From positions 1 to 64,000 of the forward strand of contig QQUE01000021.1 of the NCBI GenBank assembly GCA_008501765.1: a stretch of 64,000 nucleotides of DNA. Direction: 5' to 3'. Positions 1-7,732 of this stretch are shown in pieces. The notes under the pieces are model-generated. The model ran no database searches and was not told the DNA's origin. It saw nothing but the letters and a program-made list of their open reading frames with translations. The first letter of the stretch is position 1. Each line of letters opens with the position of its first letter. The DNA comes from Calditrichota bacterium (GTDB lineage Bacteria; Zhuqueibacterota; Zhuqueibacteria; Zhuqueibacterales; Geothermadaptataceae). A program made the position numbers and the translations under genes.

Positions 1-194
1 TGAAACACGGATTTTTTAAACCCGATAAAATCTGTGTTCAATCAGTGTAAATCAGTGGCTGAAGTTTCTTCAATTCAATATTTGCATTGCATCTTTATTT
101 TTTATGGCATTAACGGAAAGTCTTGCGTTGGAAGCGCATAGTTTTAAACTAGCGTGCAGAAACAATAAATTCTAAATCAGACATCTGCCCCCGG

Positions 195-2810
195 TTATTT
201 TCCTCGACTCCACCGAAGCAGATTGTGAAAATACCGTTCCGCCACCGGATCAAATCGCCGCTCGTATAGCCCTTTTCCGGAATTTGTGTCCAGCAACCGG
301 CCACGCATCTGCAGCCGGGAAATAAGGACGCGCCCCTTGCCATATTTCACTTCCATCACCGCTGGAATACAAAGAGACAGGCCACAGCGGGCATGGGTGA
401 TAAAATCGCGGTTTGGCAAAACATGGTGCTGGCTGACGATTTCGCCGCCCAATGCGCCATTGAATAATTTTAGATATTCAGGTGCAATTCCATGCCACAA
501 TTCATGTGCCGGGTCTTCTATAAATATGTAAGAATCATACCCCCCCATTTCCTTTTCCTCGCGGAACTCCAGCTTTATTTTTAAATCATCGAGCAGGCGC
601 AGATGTTTTTCCAGAGTGACACCCAGTTCCGGCTCCTGAACGATGAGAGTGCCGCCCGATGCAACGAATTTTGTTAATTTTTCACGCGTTCTTTTCTCAA
701 TTTTCCAGACGCCTTCTCCAACTAAAAGTACTGTTTCCCAGTTTTCGGATTCAGCCGGAAATTCTACAAATGGAAGTTTTTTCGCGTTTAAATAATCGCT
801 GATTTCTGAATCAGGATCTGCGATTGCCAAAGTGGGAAAAGAAGCTCCTGCAGGCGTCCGGTTCGAAGCGATGACATGCACGATCTTCAGGCTATCTGCG
901 ATGAATTGTTGTTGTTCATCAGAAAGTTGAGCACAAAGCTGGTATGTGCCAATTCGGGTTGGGAATGGCACTGCCACCGGTAAAATTTTATGCTCGCCCC
1001 GGTGTAATTGAAAATTCTCCTCAAATATAATATTCTCCGGATGTCCATCGAAAAATAGCTGCAAATGAACCGTTTCAGCCTGATCCGAATCGTTAAAAAG
1101 AAAGAGACGCAGGTCGCGTTTTTCTCCTGCAAGAAAATGGCGATCCCACAATTCAATGCTTAATCCGAGCGGAGAAAATGTATTTTTAAGCGCCTGCAAA
1201 ACCGGTTTCGGTTTTAATTCTTCCAGCGGATCAAAAAACCAGTTCGCCGTCGCGCCTTCGCCAGCGCTGAGATAGACAAACGGCATGATTGCATCGAGAT
1301 CGAGCCGGCGCCACAATTCACCCAGTTCACGTGTCAAAAAAACCTGGTGCTGCAAAAGCTGTTCGCGGCTCGGCTGCCGTCCGAGCCAGCGCTCGGCGAC
1401 CATTTCCGTCAATTGGCTGGGATTGCCCGCATAATCCAGCCACCACCACTTGTATTCATTCACCATCGACGGCGTTTCACTTTTTTCCAACTCAAAAATT
1501 GAGCGCGAATAGCCAAATTTATTGCCGTTTAAAACGGGACCCAACGAATAAATATAGGGATGATCTTCATTAAAATCGATGTGCTGCCACGGGCGGGTCG
1601 GATCGAGTTTTTTCATGCGCGGGATAATTTCTTCGGTGATCGCCGCATCGCTGGACTCGTTCAATGCATTCCAGATGACAATGCTCGGGTGATGGCCGTT
1701 TTCACGAATCCAGGCTCGAAACTCGAGTTCCGTCTGTTCTTTTGAGCCGCTGGATGGCCAGAAAGCCCATTCGTCTTCCAATAAAATACCATGCTCGTCG
1801 GCGAAATCGTACCATTTGTTACAGGCATGGCCAATGTGAATTCGAAAGAAAAACAGATTATTTTCTTTGGGGATTTCCACGAGCGCACGTTTAATCCATG
1901 CTTCGTCCCAGGGTAAATTTCCACGCTGTTTATCGGCAAGTAAACGGTGAAAAGCAATATTGCTGCCCAGAAGCACTTTGCGTTCACCGTTTAAATAAAA
2001 GTGACCATCTTTAATTTCGAAAGCGCGCATGCCAAACGGCACTGATTTCTTGTGGCTCAGCGTGCCTGCGGAGTGCCGCAGCGAGGCTTCCAAATCGTAG
2101 AGAAATGGATTTTCCAATGTCCACAGTTGAAAATCGGGTATCTTAATTTCAAAATGACTTTCGACAATTTCAGCGCCCTGTAAAGTCACATCCGCATTGC
2201 GTGATTCAGCCAGATAGCGGCCGCTGCTTTTTTCCCGTATTCGAAGTTGTAGTTGGAAATTGCTGGTTTTATCTGATAATTTTTCAATCTCAGTGGTTAC
2301 ATGAATTTTACCGGTGTTGATATCGGGGATTATGCGCATCCAGGGAATTCGACCGGCGCCATAAATGTGCAGCTTCACCTCGCCCCAAATCCCGGGAATC
2401 CAGGCCAATTTTTCCTGGTCATTTCCCACGGCGCTGTGCTCGGGCAATGTGTGTTTTTGCCCAACACGAACGAGTAAAATATTTTGATTGTTATCGTTTA
2501 AATGTGTGGTGAGATCATACCATTGGCTGGTGTAGCAGGGAATATCTTCGCCGATCAACTGTCCGTTGAGCCAAACCTGGGCGCCAAACTGTACTTGCTC
2601 AAGTTGCAGGAATACATGTTGATTTTGCGCGATTTGCGGGCATTCGAAGCTTGTTTTGTACCAAATAAAATCATGTTCCTGCCACGAAATTGGCGGTTGG
2701 GCGCAATCGACCAGTCCGGGAACGGGAACCTCGTGTGGGTCAGTTTTGAGCTGTTCCCGATGGGGTGCGAGCTGCCAATTTCCTCCGAGAACCAGGCATT
2801 GATAAGTCAT
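195..2810 (-). CDS. Glycoside hydrolase family 2 protein
   Basis: 871-aa GH2 enzyme (beta-galactosidase / beta-mannosidase / beta-glucuronidase superfamily) that removes non-reducing-end sugars with retention. The N-terminal jelly-roll and Ig-like region (about residues 1-260) is followed by a TIM barrel holding NALNES, whose Glu385 fits the acid/base, and NEYKW, whose Glu452 fits the nucleophile. A C-terminal region with a glutamine-amidotransferase-like segment (about 690-800) follows. The start at 2810 has AGGTGA five bases upstream; that site overlaps the stop of the preceding GH144 gene, so the two are probably translationally coupled. Longer in-frame starts run into the upstream gene and were rejected. 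No signal peptide is visible, which suggests a cytoplasmic or periplasm-excluded enzyme. Exact substrate cannot be read from sequence. Confidence 0.88.
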   Translation of the reverse strand: MTYQCLVLGGNWQLAPHREQLKTDPHEVPVPGLVDCAQPPISWQEHDFIWYKTSFECPQIAQNQHVFLQLEQVQFGAQVWLNGQLIGEDIPCYTSQWYDLTTHLNDNNQNILLVRVGQKHTLPEHSAVGNDQEKLAWIPGIWGEVKLHIYGAGRIPWMRIIPDINTGKIHVTTEIEKLSDKTSNFQLQLRIREKSSGRYLAESRNADVTLQGAEIVESHFEIKIPDFQLWTLENPFLYDLEASLRHSAGTLSHKKSVPFGMRAFEIKDGHFYLNGERKVLLGSNIAFHRLLADKQRGNLPWDEAWIKRALVEIPKENNLFFFRIHIGHACNKWYDFADEHGILLEDEWAFWPSSGSKEQTELEFRAWIRENGHHPSIVIWNALNESSDAAITEEIIPRMKKLDPTRPWQHIDFNEDHPYIYSLGPVLNGNKFGYSRSIFELEKSETPSMVNEYKWWWLDYAGNPSQLTEMVAERWLGRQPSREQLLQHQVFLTRELGELWRRLDLDAIMPFVYLSAGEGATANWFFDPLEELKPKPVLQALKNTFSPLGLSIELWDRHFLAGEKRDLRLFLFNDSDQAETVHLQLFFDGHPENIIFEENFQLHRGEHKILPVAVPFPTRIGTYQLCAQLSDEQQQFIADSLKIVHVIASNRTPAGASFPTLAIADPDSEISDYLNAKKLPFVEFPAESENWETVLLVGEGVWKIEKRTREKLTKFVASGGTLIVQEPELGVTLEKHLRLLDDLKIKLEFREEKEMGGYDSYIFIEDPAHELWHGIAPEYLKLFNGALGGEIVSQHHVLPNRDFITHARCGLSLCIPAVMEVKYGKGRVLISRLQMRGRLLDTNSGKGLYERRFDPVAERYFHNLLRWSRGK

Positions 2811-2814
2811 CAAA

Positions 2815-4503
2815 TCACCTGAGGTAGAGCAGTTTGAGCGTTTTCGCTGATTTTCCGGCAACGAGCCGCGCCCAATACATACCTGTCGGCAGCGCATCTG
2901 GTCGCCAGGTAATTTTATATTGTCCTGCACTCAGATTTTTATCGATGGCAGTCGATATTTTCTGTCCGCGCACGTTAAAAATTTCGAGTCTGGCAGCCTG
3001 CGCTTTTTTCAGGTGGAACTGGATGGTTGTCCCTGTTTTAAAAGGATTTGGGTAATTCTGTAAACCGAAATCTGCCGGAAGTTCCGCTTCTTCTTGCACT
3101 GACGTCGTTTCCAACCAACCACCGGAAAAACCGGCGCGCTGCAATCCGCGAACAATAATGGGATCGCGTTTCATCACCTCCCAAACCATACCGCTGCGTA
3201 AATTTTCAATCATCAGCAAAATCGGTCCCTGATCGATGCCGATATAATCGTTGTCGAACCAGTTGACCGAATCATTGAACGCATCGCGGAAGCCGTAATT
3301 GCCGTAGAGTTTGGAGCCATATTTATCTTTTAATTGGCGCAGCATCGGGATCACTATTTCCGGCGCGTAAGCGATAGAACCACCGGCTGCTGTCGGTGCG
3401 ATGGTTCCGTCATCGACGATATTCTGTCCGCTGGCGCCACGGGCCATGTAGCCATTAAAACCAAAATTTCGCGGGCCGTCGCAGGCCGTCAAGCCCCACT
3501 CATCGGGGCCGTAATTAGGCCAATTTTTCGGATTGGCGATGGCATAAGCGCGGCTTGCGTAGGTTGCCCGCCGGGCGTTTTCAAAATAATCGTATTTCTC
3601 GCCCAGCAGTTCGAGCTCTTTATTATATATTTCACGAAAATCAATCCAGGCGTGTGGGTAATGGTGGCCAAACAACGGAGAAAAAGTAATGAACGGATGC
3701 ACAAAATAATCTGTCGATTCGTAGCGGTATCCGCCTTTCCAAAAACCCCAGGAGCTTTCAGAAAGCGGATTTAAATCACCACCAATCGCTAAAATATACA
3801 ATAGCATCGCCTCATTGTAGCCGCGATATTCCCAGTTGATAAAGCCATCTTCGGGAAACCAGCCACCAGAGATACCCCGCGTATTCGGATTGCGCATAAA
3901 ACGCCAGTCTACACGCTCGAGCATAACAGAGGCGCTGTCCCGGATCGCGGTTTCGAGGGCGTCGTTCGGATCATCAAAATAATTGCGAACGAATATCACG
4001 CCCAACATCAGCAGCGCCGTGTCGATGCTGCTGAGTTCGCTATTCCATGTCCGCGATAAAGAATTGGCGTCGAGCCAGTGATAGTACCAGCCGCGATACC
4101 CGACATGCCCCGTGGATTCACTGCCCATCGTTCCCCGTAACAGTGTCCGCAGGACTTTGTCGACGCGTTCGGCCGCCTGTATTCGCGAGACAAAACCACG
4201 TTCTGCGCCAACACCGCATGCCGTCAAACCAAAACCGACCGAAGCGATTGAAATATGGGCATTGGAAGTCGAATTATCCGCAGCGCGATCGGGATTTAAT
4301 CCTGTGGAGCTGTGGGCTTTTTCCCAGAACCAGTTGAATGTATCCTGCTGAAGCTGATCCAAAAATATGGAATCTTCCGCACTGATAGAATAAGCGGGCA
4401 TTTCCCAGTAGGCTTTGTATTCCTGTGCAACCAGCCCGGAGCAGCAGATGAAAAACAATATTGTCAACATGGCCATGCACCGCGTCCGCGAATTTCTCAA
4501 CAT
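2815..4503 (-). CDS. Secreted GH144-type (glucoamylase-like domain) enzyme with type IX sorting domain
   Basis: 562 aa. An N-terminal signal peptide (hydrophobic stretch about 10-25, cleavage near VAQ) leads into a PF10091/GH144-type (alpha/alpha)6 barrel; the GxDGTIAPTAAGGS and DNDYIGIDQGP motifs and the GLTACDGP motif are shared with the second copy at 10031. GH144 members characterised so far are endo-beta-1,2-glucanases or sophorose-releasing enzymes. Residues about 480-562 form a T9SS type A sorting domain (NYPNPF, then GQKIS and a GMYWARL strand), so the enzyme is probably exported through the type IX system and displayed or released. An AAGGGA ribosome site lies 8 bases before ATG. It is followed 4 bases on by the GH2 gene. 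Polymer specificity for beta-1,2-glucan is family-based inference. Confidence 0.85.
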   Translation of the reverse strand: MLRNSRTRCMAMLTILFFICCSGLVAQEYKAYWEMPAYSISAEDSIFLDQLQQDTFNWFWEKAHSSTGLNPDRAADNSTSNAHISIASVGFGLTACGVGAERGFVSRIQAAERVDKVLRTLLRGTMGSESTGHVGYRGWYYHWLDANSLSRTWNSELSSIDTALLMLGVIFVRNYFDDPNDALETAIRDSASVMLERVDWRFMRNPNTRGISGGWFPEDGFINWEYRGYNEAMLLYILAIGGDLNPLSESSWGFWKGGYRYESTDYFVHPFITFSPLFGHHYPHAWIDFREIYNKELELLGEKYDYFENARRATYASRAYAIANPKNWPNYGPDEWGLTACDGPRNFGFNGYMARGASGQNIVDDGTIAPTAAGGSIAYAPEIVIPMLRQLKDKYGSKLYGNYGFRDAFNDSVNWFDNDYIGIDQGPILLMIENLRSGMVWEVMKRDPIIVRGLQRAGFSGGWLETTSVQEEAELPADFGLQNYPNPFKTGTTIQFHLKKAQAARLEIFNVRGQKISTAIDKNLSAGQYKITWRPDALPTGMYWARLVAGKSAKTLKLLYLR

Positions 4504-4555
4504 AATTTTATCCCTTTAAATTATTTAACCCGATCTATATCATAAACTGGTAAAA

Positions 4556-4646
4556 ATGTGCCTGGCACTTATTCAAGTCACGAAAACACTTAAAAGTTAC
4601 TTTGCTTCGTTAAATTTATAAAACATCAACTAAGTGCCAGGCACAT
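4556..4646. repeat. Inverted pair of 16-bp palindromic REP-like units
   Basis: ATGTGCCTGGCACTTA at 4556-4571 is matched perfectly in inverse orientation at 4631-4646, with 59 bp between. Each arm contains the self-complementary core GTGCCTGGCAC. This core resembles repeats that accompany REP-associated tyrosine (Y1/RAYT) transposases in many genomes. No transposase lies in the window, so this would be a non-autonomous unit in the spacer between the ABC ATPase and GH144 genes. It could also act as an RNA hairpin. Confidence 0.7.
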
Positions 4647-4678
4647 CCACTGGGCTTTATGAATAATTCATGCTAATT

Positions 4679-5779
4679 TCAAACAATTCTTGCTTCGGTT
4701 TTGGCGTCGAAAAAATAAATTCGCTGCGAATTAAATGCGATGTTAATTTTTTCTCCCCGCCGGTATTCGCGGTCCGGTGCTGTTCGCAGACAGAGATTCA
4801 AGCCTTCCGAACTCAGGTATAAATATATTTCACTGCCAACAGGCTCGACAACATCGATCATCATTTCGAATTTTTCAGTCAGCAACTTATTGTTATCCTG
4901 GTCTGCATCAAAAACATCTTCCACCCGGACACCGAGTATCACATTTTGGCCGGCTTCATTTGACAATTTAATTGCAATGGCCTCGGGTAAATTTAACTGG
5001 AGCTTTCCGGCCTGGAAAATTGCTGTTTTTCCCTGCACTATTTCACCGTGGATGAAGTTCATCGTCGGGCTGCCGATAAATCCGGCGACAAATAAGTTGA
5101 CGGGATTCTTATAAAGATTGAGCGGGGTATCGATTTGCTGCACCACGCCATCTTTTAAAACCACGATGCGATCGCCCATCGTCATGGCTTCAACCTGATC
5201 GTGGGTGACGTACACCATCGTTGCCTGCAGACGGGCGTGCAACTGCTTCAGTTCGATGCGCATTTGCACCCGCAATTTGGCATCGAGATTTGACAGCGGT
5301 TCATCAAAAAGAAAGACTTTTGGTTGGCGCACAATGGCCCTGCCGATGGCCACCCGCTGGCGCTGCCCGCCGGAAAGGACATTGGGTTTGCTGTCGAGAT
5401 ATGCTGCAATTTCGAGAGTTTGGCTCGTTTTCAGCACGCGCTCTTTAATTTCATTTTTTGGAAATTTGCGCATTTTCAGCCCAAAAGCCATATTTTCAAA
5501 CACGGTCATATGCGGATACAAAGCGTAGTTTTGAAATACCATGGCAATATCGCGATTTTTGGGGGCGATATCGTTGACCCGAATATCGTCGATGTAAAGA
5601 TCGCCGCTGCTGACCTCTTCCAGGCCCGCGATCATGCGCAAAAGAGTTGATTTGCCGCAACCGGATGGGCCAACGAGAACGACAAATTCTTTATCCTCTA
5701 TTGTAAAATCGGCGTTTTTTACCGCACGGACTTTGTTGTCATAAACTTTCGAAATGTTTTTCAATTGGATTGTTGCCAA
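4679..5779 (-). CDS. Sugar ABC transporter ATP-binding protein (UgpC/MsmK/MalK type)
   Basis: 366-aa ATPase of carbohydrate importers. It shows Walker A GPSGCGKST (about residues 39-47), the Q-loop, signature LSGGQRQRVAIGRA, Walker B VFLFDEPLSNLDA, the H-loop and a C-terminal TOBE/MalK regulatory region (about 235-366). It very probably energises the two permeases and binding protein at 27277-30293, which lack an ATPase of their own. There is no ATG start: two consecutive TTG codons (5782, 5779) lie after AGGAG, and the second gives the better 6-base spacing and the usual MATIxLKN-like N-terminus. The gene is cut off from the upstream GH3 gene by two integron cassettes. Confidence 0.9.
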   Translation of the reverse strand: MATIQLKNISKVYDNKVRAVKNADFTIEDKEFVVLVGPSGCGKSTLLRMIAGLEEVSSGDLYIDDIRVNDIAPKNRDIAMVFQNYALYPHMTVFENMAFGLKMRKFPKNEIKERVLKTSQTLEIAAYLDSKPNVLSGGQRQRVAIGRAIVRQPKVFLFDEPLSNLDAKLRVQMRIELKQLHARLQATMVYVTHDQVEAMTMGDRIVVLKDGVVQQIDTPLNLYKNPVNLFVAGFIGSPTMNFIHGEIVQGKTAIFQAGKLQLNLPEAIAIKLSNEAGQNVILGVRVEDVFDADQDNNKLLTEKFEMMIDVVEPVGSEIYLYLSSEGLNLCLRTAPDREYRRGEKINIAFNSQRIYFFDAKTEARIV

Positions 5780-5888
5780 CAATGTCTCCTTGATCTTGCA
5801 ATAGATTGCCGTAAAATTTTACGAAAATATTTATCGAACTCCGCCCGGATTCAGTGAAACATGCTCTTCCGGATTTATAAATGGCAGA

Positions 5889-6002
5889 AGCGAACGCCTT
5901 GCACAGGGGCGAAACGGAGTGGAGCCAATTTGTGGTAATGTGAGCGCAGCGAAACACAAATTGGCAGAGCGTAGTTATGTCCTTTGCAGCAATTTGTTAG
6001 GC
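5889..6002 (-). other. attC recombination site of the DHFR-like cassette (attC2)
   Basis: Read on the minus strand it starts with R'' box GCCTAAC (6002-5996), 5 bases after the reductase stop, and ends near GGCGTTC (R' region, 5897-5891). The centre forms a strong stem, GCCAATTTGTG paired with CACAAATTGGC. The 114-nt length is within the usual attC range. The R'' box is the exact complement of GTTAGGC at the other end of the same cassette (6670-6664), as expected for an excised circle. The bases after the conserved GTT (CGCT) do not fit the consensus, as expected when the last cassette abuts non-cassette DNA. Confidence 0.8.
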
Positions 6003-6669
6003 CGTTCTCACTGACGCACGTACCGCAAGTGTGTGGCGGCTGAACCATCAACAACCTTGTCGATGCAAAATTGCGGACCGGGCTCGTTCAAGTGCTCAAA
6101 GAGTCGCCGTCCGCCGCCGAAAAACACGGGGGCCAAGGCGATTTCCAACTCATCAACAGCACCAAGGTTCAGGTACTGCTGAATTACGTCTGCTCCTCCT
6201 GAAATTCGGATGTCAAGGTTCCCTGCCGCCTCCCTTGCCAATGCCAACGCCTGCTCCGGCCCTTCATTGATGAAGTAAAACGTCGTTCCACCCGGGCGCA
6301 CCCACGGATCTCGTTTTTCGCGGGTAAGAACGTATACCGGTGTGTGAAAGGGCGCCTCCTCTGGCCAGCTAACCTCGCCTTGGTCAAACATACGCTTACC
6401 TAAGATGTTGGCGCCAGTACGATCAAATGTGTGACGAACCATGTCGTTGACTATACCAGTCTCTCCCCCGGGACCAAATTTAAGCTTCTCACGCATATAC
6501 TGCTGATTGAGAAGCCAAGCCATTAGCGCGCCCCACTTTTCGCCCCAATTCTTATATCCGGGATTTTCCATGGTCATCCCTTCCGGTGCCATGTAGCCAT
6601 CAAGGCTAAGCGCGATGTTGACGAATACTTTACTCATGATTTTTCTCCTGGGTTCGGTTGGCGGCCTAA
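5895..6669 (-). mobile_element. Integron gene cassette 2 (DHFR/RibD-like reductase)
   Basis: The cassette is bounded by G^TT crossover points at 6670/6669 and 5895/5894. It holds a single short gene with only 32 bases before its ATG and an attC site directly behind the stop. Both ends are in the same orientation as cassette 1. No integron integrase or attI is present in the window, so this is a cassette cluster without integrase. Confidence 0.78.
6008..6637 (-). CDS. Dihydrofolate reductase family protein (RibD C-terminal domain)
   Basis: 209-aa stand-alone RibD_C / DHFR-fold reductase. It begins KVFVNIALSLDGYMA, the typical first strand and helix of this family, has ANILGKRMFDQGE in the middle and ends with a strand motif ISGGADVIQQYL and ELEIALAPVFFGGGRRLF that form the NADP(H) site. 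It presumably reduces a pterin- or pyrimidine-like substrate; the actual substrate is unknown. An AGGAG site lies 7 bases before ATG 6637; upstream in-frame codons were rejected as they lie in the attC site. Genes of this family occur often in integron cassettes, which agrees with the attC sites on both sides. Foreign origin relative to the flanking sugar genes is inferred. Confidence 0.85.
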   Translation of the reverse strand: MSKVFVNIALSLDGYMAPEGMTMENPGYKNWGEKWGALMAWLLNQQYMREKLKFGPGGETGIVNDMVRHTFDRTGANILGKRMFDQGEVSWPEEAPFHTPVYVLTREKRDPWVRPGGTTFYFINEGPEQALALAREAAGNLDIRISGGADVIQQYLNLGAVDELEIALAPVFFGGGRRLFEHLNEPGPQFCIDKVVDGSAATHLRYVRQ

Positions 6670-6736
6670 CGCCCATTTAATCTGCGTTTTTCAGAGCGTA
6701 GCGGCGAAAAACGTCAGGTTGAAATGATTGTTATAT
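6664..6736 (-). other. attC recombination site of the acyltransferase cassette (attC1)
   Basis: Minus-strand site running from R'' ATATAAC (6736-6730) to R' GTTAGGC (6670-6664), 73 nt. It folds into a hairpin whose inner stem is CGTTTTTC / GAAAAACG with a single bulged A, continuing outward through ATTT pairing, the asymmetry typical of attC. The TAA stop of the acyltransferase gene lies inside R''. R'' is exactly complementary to GTTATAT at the start of the same cassette (7560-7554), which is independent support for a cassette circle. Confidence 0.85.
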
Positions 6737-7559
6737 TCCTATTGCGTTTTCAAGATTTTTAACGAGACATTGAGTGAATCTTGTTGCTGGCGCTCCATCA
6801 ATGGCATCATGATCAAATAATACAGTTAAATGAAGTATTTTTCTAATCTCTATTTGATCATTTACTACCCAAGGTTTATCAATTATAGAGCCAATTCCAA
6901 TGCAAAGGTTATGAATGCTCTTTGGAATTATCCATCCGGCAAAACTGCCAAACATACCTACATTAGTAACGATTACTGTCCCCATGTTCTTTTTAATGGA
7001 AAATGGATTTTTTAGGATCCTTTTCCAAACTATTAATCTCATCCATTGAGGAAGGAGGAAAAATAATCCTGTACTGGATTTATCTTTTCTCTCAGTAAGA
7101 ACATAGTCATTTTCATTCTCTATTTTCGCTTTAACCGACTTCTGAATATCTGTATGTATTTCCTCAATGGTTTTTTGACTTGCATTTCGAATGATTGTTG
7201 CTATTGGGACCTTAACTCCATTTATTTCACGTTCAACAGGAATAGATATGTCGACTTCTTCAAATGAAATCAATTTATCTTTTTTGTACCTGATTGCATG
7301 ACTATAATTCGACTCATGAACAGAAGTCGCAACAGCTTTTACAAACCACGAAGTGAAGCTGATTTTATTGCCTGAGTTTTTGGAATCTTTAATTCTCCTT
7401 TTTGCATTTGTTATATCGACTTCTAAAAGTCCAACAATATGATGTTTTTTTGAGCCGATTTTCCCAACATCGAATGTTGCTCTTCTTGATTTCGGAAAGT
7501 TGAATAACGTAAATTTTTCCATCAATCTTAATACTTTATCTGGTTCTGTCAAAATATAA
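6670..7559 (-). mobile_element. Integron gene cassette 1 (E2-type acyltransferase)
   Basis: 890-bp unit from the crossover after G7560 to G6670. Its first bases TTATAT and the attC R'' box ATATAAC are reverse complements. It contains one gene and almost no leader, as cassettes usually do. It directly precedes cassette 2 in the same orientation. Confidence 0.78.
6731..7522 (-). CDS. Stand-alone 2-oxoacid dehydrogenase E2-type (CAT-fold) acyltransferase domain
   Basis: 263 aa. It matches the catalytic domain of E2 acyltransferases and chloramphenicol acetyltransferase-fold enzymes: an N-terminal VDITNAKRR strand and helix, the SIPVER segment, and near the C-terminus HDAIDGAPATRF, which holds the catalytic His and Asp-Gly of the HxxxDG motif. 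There is no lipoyl or subunit-binding domain, so it does not look like a true E2 and probably acylates a small molecule; the acceptor is unknown. A TTG at 7552 would add 10 residues; ATG 7522 gives the usual MEKF-like start. It is AT-rich compared with neighbouring sugar genes, in line with a cassette of foreign origin. Confidence 0.8.
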   Translation of the reverse strand: MEKFTLFNFPKSRRATFDVGKIGSKKHHIVGLLEVDITNAKRRIKDSKNSGNKISFTSWFVKAVATSVHESNYSHAIRYKKDKLISFEEVDISIPVEREINGVKVPIATIIRNASQKTIEEIHTDIQKSVKAKIENENDYVLTERKDKSSTGLFFLLPQWMRLIVWKRILKNPFSIKKNMGTVIVTNVGMFGSFAGWIIPKSIHNLCIGIGSIIDKPWVVNDQIEIRKILHLTVLFDHDAIDGAPATRFTQCLVKNLENAIGI

Positions 7560-7561
7560 CG

Positions 7562-7732
7562 AGTGTTTTGTCAAGTCGAAACCGGTGAATGGCTATCCGT
7601 GTAGAAAATATTTATTACAGAGTGCCTTTAATCCAATTCGATGCGCCCGGAGTGCAATCCCTGCATGGATTGCTGTGCATTGCATAAAGACAATGCACTC
7701 CAAATCTACAAATTAAAACTTGACAAACCACT
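7562..7732. mobile_element. MITE-like element with 15-bp terminal inverted repeats
   Basis: AGTGTTTTGTCAAGT at 7562-7576 is repeated in inverse orientation at 7718-7732 with one mismatch, giving a 171-bp unit with no gene. Inside lies a second inverted pair, GGAGTGCA (7649-7656) and TGCACTCC (7694-7701), and a small hairpin GCAATCC/GGATTGC. The right end reaches over the stop codon of the GH3 gene and the left end is 2 bp from the cassette boundary. No clear target duplication was seen. Confidence 0.55.

Noticed and set aside
5739-5957. 72-codon minus-strand frame upstream of the ABC ATPase
   Set aside because: It spans the ATPase start and the attC2 site; the sequence is explained by the cassette end.
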